NCBI RefSeq assembly: GCF_032884065.1
Contig: NC_088865.1
Location: 46,967,243 to 47,031,242, forward strand
Direction: 5' to 3'
Source of the DNA: Artemia franciscana
Taxonomy: Eukaryota > Arthropoda > Branchiopoda > Anostraca > Artemiidae
Length of the DNA: 64,000 bases
Shown here one piece after another: positions 1 through 10,985 of the stretch. Made by a program: the position numbers and the translations under genes. Position 1 is the stretch's first letter; every line of letters starts with the position of its first letter. Under the pieces are notes generated by a model. The model worked only from the letters and a program-made list of their open reading frames with translations. It searched no databases and was not told the DNA's origin.

Positions 1-990
1 GAATTGCCTTGGATTATCAGTTCTAACAATGAATTGCCAAACCCCACTGTTCAAATAAAAATGGCGTTCAATTTTAAATTTTCACACAATTTTTTGTGTT
101 AAAAGAGGTTGAAAATCTGTTAGAGATGATGACAGACGCCACTTTGATGCCACGGGGGACAGAGATGTAATGCCATGGTCGCCTGAAGTGTTTTGGGGGC
201 ATCAAGAAAGGGTTTGCTTACAGAAATATGAATCTATGGACTCTAAGCAAAATTCTATTAAGAAAATATCTGGAAAAGGTTCTAAGAATGATAGTGTGTA
301 TCATAGGGTTGCCACGATGCAGCCACATATTGCCATGGTGTTATGAATTGGCGTGGTGACCATCAAGTTGATGGGATAGGGATGGAGGGTGCTGTTTGCC
401 ATTAATAGTGTGACAGGGGTTGTGAATGTCGGAAAATAATGGCAACAAAAAATAAAATATATATCTATTTGGTTTTTCAAGTGTCAGATTTACTTAAGCG
501 ATGATGACAGGTGCCGCAGGGTGCCACCATGCAGCTAATTCTTATGTAACCCTTGGATGTAAAAAGAAATCTCGTTCAAGAAATGTTTCAAATTATAAGT
601 GGAGTGAATGACCTTGGACTATCACATTCTAACAATAAAATGCTAAGTTCCGCTGTTCAAATAAAACAATGTTCGATTTTATATTTTTAAGCAAATTTAT
701 GTGGGAAGGGTTGAAAATGTCCTAGGGGCGATGACAGATGCAACGTGGATACAAAGAGGGGGGCAGCCAGAGAATTCCTTAGTGTCGTGGAGAGTTTTGG
801 GGGTATCAAGGAAGGGTTTGCTTACGAAAACACGAGCCAATTGATTTAATGCATAAGTTTTTATCTAGTATTCTCTGGAAGCGCCGTAGGAATGATAATG
901 CGTACACCGGGTTGTCACAGGGCAACCTTATATTGCCACTGTGGTGTGAATTACTTGGACTAACACTTTCTAGACTGATGGGGAGTGAAG
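1..990. repeat. Two-copy direct repeat, period about 604 bp
   Basis: Two diverged head-to-tail copies. The block starting CCTTGGATTATC near 7 recurs as CCTTGGACTATC near 612. GGGTTTGCTTAC recurs at about 210 and 814, and a CCACATATTGCCA-like block at about 320 and 924. The second copy fades near 990. No coding frame is visible. From 991 to about 1590 the sequence is AT-rich with short C and G runs (for example near 1111) and I see no gene in it. Confidence 0.7.
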
Positions 991-1589
991 TCTAACGCTC
1001 AGTCAAAGAAACGGGGATTTCCATCGGGAACCGTCAGAAATAACTCTTAATATTACATAAATATACCACTAATAACAAGACTGCTCCCCCTTCAGAATCG
1101 CCTGCCAGGTAGGGGGGGGGGCTAGTCACATATTGTCACAGTGGCCTGGGTATGCATAGTCTTGGTTCAAAGCAACGTGGTATTTTCATTTAAAGCTCTC
1201 AGAAAGAGCTCTTAACTCAGCTAAATTTACCACTAATAACAACTCCTCCCCTTCGGCATTGGTTGCTAGGACCCTCCCTTTCTTCAATACACGGTTTGTT
1301 TTGCAAATGTTTTAGCATATCAGGTTTTTTTTCACACTTTGTCTTTATTAAATTGTTGAGATTGAACTGCTTTTTTGTGTTTTAATAATGCTTTGTAAAC
1401 TTTCTTTTACTAATAAAAATTTAAATGTACAAAAGCATGTATCCTTTAGATTTAATGGTTCAGGATAAAACTTCGAAGTGTAATCATATACAGAATTTCA
1501 GCATCTTGTAGCTCCTCTCGCCTTTTTTTTCACCCCTAGATATTCAACTTCCAGTAGTGTAATAGACTCTATTACTAAAAAGCACTAAC

Positions 1590-3010
1590 AACAACACGCA
1601 ATATTATTTGATAGCACTCTAAAAGCAATACTTAACAAGCAGGTGAATACAAAATTTAAGCAATTTCTAGTAATCAATTTTTCACCTCTGCATCTCAATT
1701 GATGCAATCATTTGGGAAAACGCAATACATTTAATCATTTTAGCAAGCGCAAACAGGAGGTTCTCTTTGCGTGCAATAGGTTATTTTGTAAAATCTACTT
1801 CCCGAACCATAATATTAGAAAAACCTTCATAGTCAAGATGTCTAGGGCAAAGTTCCATTGGATGGAAATGTCCCCGTTGAATCTTAAGGATGGCACAAAT
1901 TTCTATAAAGTAAAGGTTCCCTGAGTAAAAAAACAGCTTGAAAGAAAAAGAAACTCCTTGAAAGAAAATGAAATCCTGAAGAGAAAAAACACATTAAATG
2001 AAAGTGAAATCTTGCATAATATTATGTGAGAATCCGTGGGTGCGCTGCCATTACGTAACACCCACGTGTGTGCTGTCATTACGTAATACCCCATACGTGT
2101 TGCCATTTTGTAACATCCACGTGTCTGCCCTCCTCAGTCACAAGCGAGAATGTCCCCACGGGCCCCAAGTCTAGCATGTCACGTGTAAATGTGCCATCCT
2201 TAACATAAGTAAATTTGTCCCTATTATATAAGAACTGAAGAAATCATGAAGAAACAAGCTTTGAAAAAAAATGTCTTAAAAAACGTCTTGAAATGTCTTG
2301 TAGTGCCTTGAAGAAAAATGCCTTAAGAAACGTCTTGAAATGTTTTGAAACGTATAGAAAAACATCTTGAATAAAATGTATTAAAAAACGTCTTGAAATG
2401 TCTTGAAACGTTTTGAAGAACGTCTTGGAGAAATATGTTTTAAAAAACCCTTCGAAAAATATTAAAATGTCTTGAAATGTTTTGAAAAACATCTTGAAGA
2501 AAAATATCTTAAAAAATCGTCTTGAAGTGATTAGAAAAATATCTTGACAAAAACATTTTGCGAAAAGTTTCGAAATGTCTTGAAACGTCTTGAAAAAACC
2601 TCTTGAAGAAAAATATCACAAATAAATCTTCCCTTCTTGACTAGTTTACTCTAACACACCCCTATTACGTTACTCCCAAACCCTATTATATAACAACCAA
2701 AGAAATCACGGGGTAAATAAGCCCCCCGCCCTCCTGAAGGTTTTTAAAGATCAATATTAGAAATCCTGAAGTAAACAAGCCCTGTCCCTCTAAGGTTTTC
2801 TTAGAAAGAAACTATTAGGTAAACCCAATGAAATCCAAAACTAAAGAAGCCTCTAAAGTTTTTTTTTTTAAAGGAAAACCTGGGGTAAAGAAGCCCCTGA
2901 AGTTAAAATAAAAGAAACTCTTAGGTAAAACCCAAGAAAATACTAAAGTAAAAGAGACCTGAAGATTTTTAAACGAAATCTTGGGGTGACGAAGGCCCCC
3001 GAAAGTTTTC
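1590..3010 (+). repeat. Family F dispersed repeat, copy 1, with TCTTGAAA minisatellite
   Basis: This block aligns by eye, in the same orientation, with 59535-61150: the shared order is AACAAGCAGGTG..., a CATCTCA..TGCA block, TTCCATTGGATGG, AAAGGTTCCCTGAG, CACCCACGTGT, then an array of TCTTGAAA units (about 2230-2640), then 'TATTATATAAC..' and 'GGTAAATAAGCCCC' blocks. Near 2050-2130 a roughly 27 bp CATTACGTAA/CCACGTGT segment is itself repeated about three times. The array units are about 10-12 bp (TGTCTTGAAA with C/AAA variants), grouped into longer units of roughly 60 bp. Long minus-strand Phe/Lys-rich open frames here are by-products of the array. Confidence 0.7.
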
Positions 3011-4479
3011 CCAGACCCTTAGGTTTCATAAGAATATCAACCATAGAAAAAAACATTCCCTATTATATGACAAACACCTGAAAAAATCCCCTATGCTGTG
3101 CACCTGCGTCTGGAGGGGGTCGAAAGGGATACCTGGCCGTTTGTATGGACACCCTGGGGGTAGTGGCCATTTGAATTCCAGGGGTACTGGCCGTTTATAC
3201 CTTAAAGGTATACTACTCAAACTACAATGATATAAGTTATATTTTTTATAGCATTTTAAAACACATTAAAATTGGGAGCTGGACAAAGCTGTTTTTATAT
3301 GGAACTGGACAAAAAACAGAAAGCTTGACCAACTTACATTTCTGCGTCTACAGAAGAGCTTATACCAAATTAATAATTTACAGAATATATTGCAACCCGG
3401 CTGTCCCGATCCTGGGACCCCATTTACACGCACCTTTCCACCTAATGGAACGGGGGAATTGTCCAAATGGTCAAAAAGTCGTCAATACGACATTATTTCT
3501 CAAGCGATAACAAAAAAGTTATTATTTTGCAAAAACTTTACTCGGTTAAATGAAAAACAAAATTATAGAATACATAAATAAATAATGCTAACGCATATAA
3601 CAAAGAAATTAAGTAGTAAACTCAGCGTTTACTATGGCTGGCAGCAGTGAGTTGCTGCGTTCGACTGTAGTGTGGTGTAAATAAGCTTTTGGATTTTTGA
3701 TGCTGAGTTTAATAAGCTTCAATTAGTTTTGCCGAATTTACTGCTAATATTAAAGCGCATATCTCCCTTCCACTTGCTTAAGCTCCTGCGCCCATGGTAG
3801 GATACTAAACTTCTCAGTTGAAACGCACACAATTCCAACAGCCATTTGCATTGTGTCACTCAGTTGCATCCTATTTAAAATGACGTCTGGTATAAAAAAA
3901 ACACCCCCTTTAATTAGCCATTTTTGAAATCTTATAGGGGATATTTACAACCTTCGTCACTAAACAATAGGAAAAATCACTTTTTTACTCGGGCAGCAGT
4001 GATATGTCCTCTTGTTTTTTTTTTATTGATCGCTATTGAGGTATTGAAGGGTTACAGAGAGTTGTTTCAGTATTCATTAAAGCAAATTCACATATCTTAC
4101 CTTGTTTCTATATATTAGACCATTAATAATATGATTCGACCATCTTTAAGTGCCACATAGCACTACACATACCTTATATATGATTAGACCATCTTAAAGT
4201 CCCACATGGTTGACTCAGAGCGTGATGTTGGCGGTATTTTCAGAATTAGAAGGCTGGGATGGACTCATGGATATCCTAAAGAGATAACTAAGGGGTCATT
4301 TATAAAGCAGCTTAATATTCAGTTGCTCTTTAAAAATTTCAGCTAACTAGGCAGCTATAAAGTACTGCATGGTACACAAAAATTACACCAAGGGCAGTTG
4401 TTTTCTCATTACAAAAAAATAAGTTATAGAAAAATGTATTTTACTAGCAATTTTTTATCAGTCAATATCAAAAACATCA
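3011..4479. other. Stretch without recognisable gene
   Basis: AT-rich, mostly single-copy-looking sequence. A short block at about 3110-3205 repeats 'tggccgttt/tggccattt' phrases. Open frames here are under 70 codons, overlap on both strands and have no recognisable motif. A near-duplicate pair of 'atgattcgaccatcttta' / 'atgattagaccatctta' phrases lies at 4130-4200. Confidence 0.4.
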
Positions 4480-5400
4480 GTAAAAAGGGTCCTAGCCATC
4501 TTAACCTCTCTCTTATAGCCTTAGAGAGCGGGAGTGAACCAAACTTTTTTTAAAGCCCTAATATGAATTACGTTCAATCACCTGGGTACCCAGAATAATC
4601 CGAGGCATTTTTTCCATAAGAGATCTAGCAAATCTTCTTTCGCTTTTCGGAGCGTCCATTCTTCAAAGCCTTATTTGACCACCGTCATCACTGTAGCTTC
4701 CGAAATTCTAATCTTGTTTCGCAGACTTATCTTCCTATTCTTCAAAACCTTTTTTAACTGTTAAAAAACACTAGGCTCTGAACATCTTCACTGCTCCTAT
4801 CGTCTTTAGTAATAATACTACCAAGGTAATTGGAGCTATCCACCTGATCAATCTTTCGTTACCCAACATCACACTTTCATCCTCACTTAATCTTAGTCTG
4901 TGGACTTAGTCTTCTTAACATTAATTTTATAATCTATTCTAGTACCCTCTCTCCATGCTCTCCAATTGCCTTTCCTCTGCTTCTTAAGGCAAAGCATATC
5001 AAAATGATCCATACAAAGGGGGATCTGATTCGACCCTGCTTAGCTTCTGATTTAATACAAAACCAGCTGCTAAACTCATTTCCTGCGTTTGTTTCAGCAG
5101 TGTTATTCTAGTAAGTCGCGCTTATTTTTTTAATGTATTTGTCTGGTATACCATACAAGAATAAGATCTTCGTCAAAGCTCTTCTATGGCAAAACCGAAC
5201 GCTTGCTCATAATCTATAAAACTGAAAACTAAAGGTGTTTTATGACTCAGGCACTTCTCAATTATTAACCCAAGAATAAAAATTTGGTCAACACCTCCTC
5301 TGCCTTTTCCAAAATCGCACTGTTCTTCTCTTATATTCTGTCTAATTAATCTCTCAGTCTAAATAATATCCTATTACTAAATAATATGCTGCATACAGAA
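4480..5400 (-). pseudogene. LINE reverse-transcriptase fragment, same family as the 41-44 kb element
   Basis: Read on the minus strand, 5350-5150 encodes, in broken frames, the RT block around VDQIF-LGLIIEKCL and FIDYEQAF. 4750-4660 encodes RISEATVMTVVKYGFE, the segment just after the RT core. Both blocks match the element at 41158-43898 at the protein and DNA levels. The copy is 5'-truncated, lacks the endonuclease, and stops and frameshifts interrupt it throughout. Its 3' part (4560-4480) keeps the SALxGYKRE-like end of the block. Some blocks between are diverged beyond recognition. It is a dead copy, oriented like the 41-44 kb and 34.7-35.2 kb copies. Confidence 0.65.
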
Positions 5401-5436
5401 GCCAGACCACTGGAAAATATATAATACTATTATTAC

Positions 5437-5820
5437 TTATAAAAAAGGAAAAAAAGAAAGAATAATAAAAAGAAAATTTAACCCAAATGACTTTTCATTA
5501 ATCTTTAAGACTCTGATGGAATTGCAATATGTGATATTCTTCGGCAGGGAGTTCCAAACCTTACTACATGTGTATATAGGGCTAAAATCTGGCCTCACGG
5601 TTGGAGTACTAACAAAAAATAAAACTTCAGAGTTACTAGTTCCATCAAGATTAACACTAACTCGGGGTTGTAAAAATTTCGAAAAAAAAGAGGAAAGTTG
5701 ACCATGAATATATCTATGAATAATAATACCACAAGATAGGATATACTGTGGAAGGAACCTAAGGAGAGAATTTAATAGCGTACTATTCATATCTGAAACT
5801 AAAGGATGCCAGATTGACAA
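5437..5820 (-). pseudogene. LINE ORF2 C-terminal remnant (CR1/L2/Jockey-like)
   Basis: A 127-codon open frame ending in a stop at 5437. It carries the typical C-terminal signature of LINE polymerases: an LLRFLPQYILSCGI block followed by PRVSVNL near the middle and VWNSLPKNI at about residues 88-96, the equivalent of the 'WNSLP..IR' box after the RT domain. The frame opens upstream in a degraded way (RPAYRLDLDYRPK then a stop), so only the tail remains open. The nominal start is not a real ATG start. It is a different LINE family from the neighbouring 4480-5400 fragment, whose C-terminal end is of the 'GQPSRAKRK' type. Assignment to a clade is not possible by eye. Confidence 0.65.
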
Positions 5821-6248
5821 AGATTGTCATTTTGGCCTATAGTCTAGGTCCAAACGATAAGCAGGTCGTTCCAAAATGGAATGGAAATTAAAATTTCTTA
5901 GAAAGGTTTAATGCAGGGGCTTTGAATCAATTAGGACGGTTAAGAAGCGTGAGCAGCTTTATTGACCTTAGCAGCCTTTGTGCGGTAGTGAGTATTTAGT
6001 AGTAGTAATAGCATTCACCTGAAAATTAACAAAAACTGGAAAAAACACATGTGATATGTAACCTCTAATTTATCTAATTGGAGCTGATCAAAACTTATAT
6101 ACAAAGAAGATTCTTCAAATTCTTGTATTGTAATTAAAGATGGAAACATAAAATACGAAAGAAACAAGAAACAAACAAATGCTACCGCATAAAGAAAAAA
6201 CTTAAGCTCTTTATATAAAGAAGGATGTAAAATGAAAATTCTTTTTTG
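5821..6248. other. Stretch without recognisable gene
   Basis: AT-rich sequence between the LINE tail and the cationic-peptide exon. On the minus strand, 6180-6248 would be the 3' UTR of that exon. I see no canonical AATAAA there; AATACA-like sequence lies near 6125-6130 on that strand. Confidence 0.35.
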
Positions 6249-6605
6249 TTAAGAATTTTTACTTTTGCAGCTTATGATTGGATTTTTAGAACTAATTTTA
6301 CATTTTTTTGGCACCTTCTTCAGTGAATTTTTTGTCTTGTCTAAACGCTTCTTAACCGATTTTTTCAGCTTCTTTAGGCCTCTACGAATCCTCTTTGATT
6401 GAACCATTTCCTCGTCAGCTAATAAAATCTCTTCAAAAACCCTACTGTCACCTTTTGCACCAATATCTCTTTGACTATGCAGTGACAGCAGGTTGTCGAT
6501 TGGACTATCTTCCAGAATTTGATCATCCCCTTTAGCACCAATATTGCTGCTGATAGCTGGTGTTACTGCTAACAATATACCGAGGATTGTGACAATTGAA
6601 TTCAA
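6249..6605 (-). CDS. Putative terminal exon of a secreted cationic (antimicrobial-like) peptide precursor
   Basis: A 118-residue open frame that begins right after a strong 3' splice site: a pyrimidine-rich tract ending TTCTTTGCAG, with AG at 6607-6606. First residues LNSIVTILGILLAVTPAISS look like the core and cleavage region of a signal peptide. Next comes an acidic propeptide (IGAKGD occurs twice; DDQILED, EEILLADEE), then the basic site RIRR, then a final segment of about 43 residues with about 17 Lys/Arg, one Asp and two Cys 11 residues apart near the end. This layout is that of cationic host-defence or cytolytic peptide precursors. No homologue is recognised. The initiator Met must lie in an upstream exon that I cannot place: a GTGAGT donor-like site lies about 57 nt upstream, and CTATAAATT boxes lie near 6703 and 6752, but no in-frame ATG follows them. 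The alternative is chance open sequence. Confidence 0.5.
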   Translation of the reverse strand: MNSIVTILGILLAVTPAISSNIGAKGDDQILEDSPIDNLLSLHSQRDIGAKGDSRVFEEILLADEEMVQSKRIRRGLKKLKKSVKKRLDKTKNSLKKVPKKCKISSKNPIISCKSKNS

Positions 6606-6809
6606 CTGCAAAGAATAGAAATTAAAAATAAAACTGCTCAGAATAATTAGACTCACTAACGCCCAGGCAGAAAAGGAATCACCCTATGGTCTAGACTGGA
6701 ATTTATAGGTTGAACAGAACGCAGAAAAGTTTATCTAAACTTCAACTCAGAAATAATTTATAGGATAAAAAGAAAGTATCGAAAGCTGTTTGGTGGATGT
6801 TTTCCTAAG

Positions 6810-7318
6810 CATGATGTTTTCAAGATTAGGTTCCCTCTTTTGTCCACCAAAGTCTCGTTCCTTCGTCTTTGAGGACAAAGTTTCTTTTACTGGTGTCGCT
6901 GGTTATTTGGTTTGAAACGGGGATCGGGAGTGTGGTTCTGTAAGCTCAGTTAGAGTTGACCTAGCTCTAAATAGGTACCTGGATGGAGCTGGGGAAGGTA
7001 GATGTGTCTACGTAAACAGAGCATGACTTGTTGCCCCATGACTCTTCCTAATTGAAGGCCATTAAACTGAGATCAGCACGACTAATAGGGACTGTAATGC
7101 GGTTCAATGCTGTATTCTAAAACATGCTGTTTCCAAGATTAGACTCGCTCTTTTGTCCACCAAAGTCCCGTTCCTTTGTCTGTGAGGACAAAGGCTCTTT
7201 TACTGGTGTCGCTGGTTGTTTGGTTTGAAACGGGGATCAGGAGCGTGGTTCTGTAAATTCAGCCGGAGTTGACCTAGCTCTAAATGGGTACCTGGACGGA
7301 GATGGGGAAGGTAAACTA
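6810..7318. repeat. Two-copy direct repeat, period about 310 bp
   Basis: 6810-7005 and about 7122-7316 are close copies: both run AAG/AAC-ATG-TGTTT, CTCTTTTGTCCACCAAAGTC, GGTGTCGCTGG, GTTTGAAACGGGGATC, GTTGACCTAGCTCTAAAT, GGTACCTGGA, ending TGGGGAAGGTA. The 117 bp between them is not duplicated. No coding potential is seen. It may be a SINE-like or LINE-end element inserted twice, or a local duplication. Confidence 0.75.
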
Positions 7319-8699
<1,381 letters not shown>

Positions 8700-8700
<1 letters not shown>

Positions 8701-8860
8701 AATTTTAGAAAATCAGGAAAATCTTCTCAGGCTCGTACCTTTTGATGGGTAACATTAAACTTAATGATCTTTATATGTTTAAAATCAACTGAAAAAAAAA
8801 CAGTCCTTTCAATATATATGCTGCTATCAAAATTCCGGTTTTCAGAGTTTCGTGTACTAT
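8700..8860 (-). repeat. Diverged B-unit fragment
   Basis: The phrase TCTTCTCAGGCTCGTACC-TTTTGATGGGTAA, then TATGTTTAAAATCAAC and ATCAAAATTCCG, follows the order seen in the minus-oriented B units (for example 20090-20200). Both flanks are lost. A 63-codon minus-strand frame across it is incidental. Confidence 0.6.
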
Positions 8861-9879
8861 TCAGGTGGTCAATCAGAGTACCAATTATTTTTTCGTCTTC
8901 AGAATACATGGGGATCATCAGCCCAACTCATCTTAGTACTTGATACTTTGAGGCCAACTCGGTTTTTCGTTGTAATTTCTGTTCGTTTCGGGTTTCATTG
9001 ATCTATTGATGGTGATTTGTGGTAGTCTTAAATTATTTGACTTCATGTTGACTCTTATTTGGTTTATTTTAGCTCTTTACCTTTCCTCGAAAAACTTCTT
9101 TTGTTGACTTTTTTTATTATTCAAAGTTTAAGACAAGCAGGAATAAAGTCTTATCAGGAAGCAAATTTAAATGGAGCCTGATTAAAACCTATTAAGTTTA
9201 TCTTCATATTTTTTTTGTACAAAAGATAAGCATAACACTTATCAGAAGACTTTTAAAAATACATGTTTCTGATGATGGAGAAGCTTTTGTTCGTGCTTAT
9301 TTTCTTTTCGTTTGTGAAACACCACGACATTTATCATATACACCACAGACTTAGAAAAATATCTTTCAACCTTTGTACTTGCATGGAATGTTAACGATTT
9401 GGGGCAAATTAATCCCTACAGTTTGAATTTGCGACACTGTAAAAAATTATAGCTAAATTAACGAGTATATTTTTTCAAACGAAACCAAAAAGCAGCCTTA
9501 AAATTTAGAACGACGAGCATTATTCCATGTTTTTTCGGTTTTTGACATTTACCCCGGAGAATACCCCTCCTCCCGCAAAATGCCCCTAACCCCTGGAAAA
9601 TGGCCCCTGAGGAAAATGCCCCCCTCGGCATTTACCCCTGGAAATACCCCCCAAGATACACCTCCCCCCTTGGAAAATAAGGCTTTCTAAATGTGACAGT
9701 TTTATTCGAGTATTGTTTTTTTTTCTGTAGGGGTAAGGAATTTTGGGTCTTGTGTATTATACGCCACTCACTCAAGTTTACGCTGTGTAAAACTTGAAAA
9801 CAAACCGGTTTCTTCGTTCGTTTCTTTCTGCTTAGCGTAAGGCAAAGACAAAAGACAGAATAGATATGAAATATATAAT
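8861..9879. other. Stretch without recognisable gene; C-rich tract
   Basis: 8955-9045 carries AATTTCTGTTCGTTTCGGG followed by a GTGGTAGT block, a motif combination also seen inverted at about 11975-12055. 9550-9680 is a C-rich low-complexity tract built from CCCCTGGAAAATGCC-like phrases, the complement of the G-rich tracts at 11.4-11.8 kb. No gene is seen. Confidence 0.4.
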
Positions 9880-10985
9880 ATGGGCTATTTGTTTGAACAC
9901 GAGAGGGGGGGGGAGTATCTGGAAAGTTTGAAGTCAGAAAATAATTCTTACTTCACAATATGCAGAATAATTGTACCTAAAACATTTTATATGCAGACAC
10001 GCTATACTTTATCCCCCTCTCCCCTAATATGGAAATATATGGCCGAAGTTTGTTTCTATAGTAATGAAGAAACTAACAAAGAAACCGGTTTGTTCTCGAG
10101 TTTTACCCATCATAAACGTAAACGAGTGGCGTATAATACACAAGTGCCGGAATTTTTCATGGAGAGAGAGAGCCAGATTTTCCGGTATTATCTAAAAACT
10201 ATCATAAATTAAATATAAAAAAGTTTGTTCTACTGAAAGTAAGGAACATCATCGAACCTTAAAACAAACAGAAATGATTTCATAAAAAACGGGCTGCCTC
10301 CACCTCAAAACCTCGCTCTTTACGCTAAAGTTTTTTTTTAATTAAAAACGAACTTATTATTCTAATTTAACAGCCATTGTGTTTCAGGAATCGTTTTATA
10401 AAGAATTATGAAAAAAACATTAGCATAAAGAGCAATGTATTATGGAAGGGACAACTCCTTTCATAGGCGTAATAATTTCTGTTCGTTACAAGATTTGATG
10501 TTGCTCCTTACTTTCTGTTGAAAAAAATTATTATTAATTTAATTTCTGATCGTTTTTAAATAATACCAGGAAATCCGGCTCTCTCTCCATGAAAAATTCA
10601 GGTACTTGTGCATTATATGTCACTCACTCATGTTTACAATGTGTAAAACTCGAGAACAAACCGGTACCTCCGTTAGCTTCTTAGTTACTTTAGAAACAAA
10701 TTTGGGATATACATTCGCTTATAAGGGGTGTGTGTAAAACATAGCGGGTCTACTTGCAAAATGTGTTAGGTACAATTATTCAGCATATTTTGAAGTAAGA
10801 ATTTTTTTCAACTTCAAACTGTCATAATACAATATCCCAAATAAAATTTATAAATTTGAAAAAACTTATTTCTTACAGGGGGTATATTTTCCAGGATAAA
10901 AAATCGAGAAAAGGATGGGCTATTGTTTTGTTTTTTTTTTTTGGAGGGGGGGGGGGTAAATGCCGGCCAATTTTTTGTTCATAGT
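9880..10985. mobile_element. Inverted composite element with an A-like centre
   Basis: Left arm about 9880-10215 and right arm about 10545-10960 are inverted copies of each other. GAGAGAGAGCCAGATTTTCC (10163) pairs with GGAAATCCGGCTCTCTCTCC; AAACCGGTTTGTTCTCGAG (10082) pairs with CTCGAGAACAAACCGGTAC; a TTCTTACTTCACAATATGC block near 9945 pairs with one near 10780. The spacer (10215-10545) is a degraded family A foldback: TGAAAGTAAGGAACATC, ACAAACAGAAATGAT, CGCTCTTTACGCTAAAG on the left, then GCATAAAGAGC, TAATTTCTGTTCGTTAC and TTGCTCCTTACTTTC on the right. A 110-codon plus-strand frame in the left arm is not conserved as protein in the right arm and is probably incidental. Confidence 0.7.

Noticed and set aside
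2260..2640. Regularly spaced short repeats resembling a CRISPR array
   Set aside because: Units are contiguous, diverged TCTTGAAA minisatellite repeats without conserved-length unique spacers, in eukaryotic-type sequence with a second copy at 60.1-60.5 kb.
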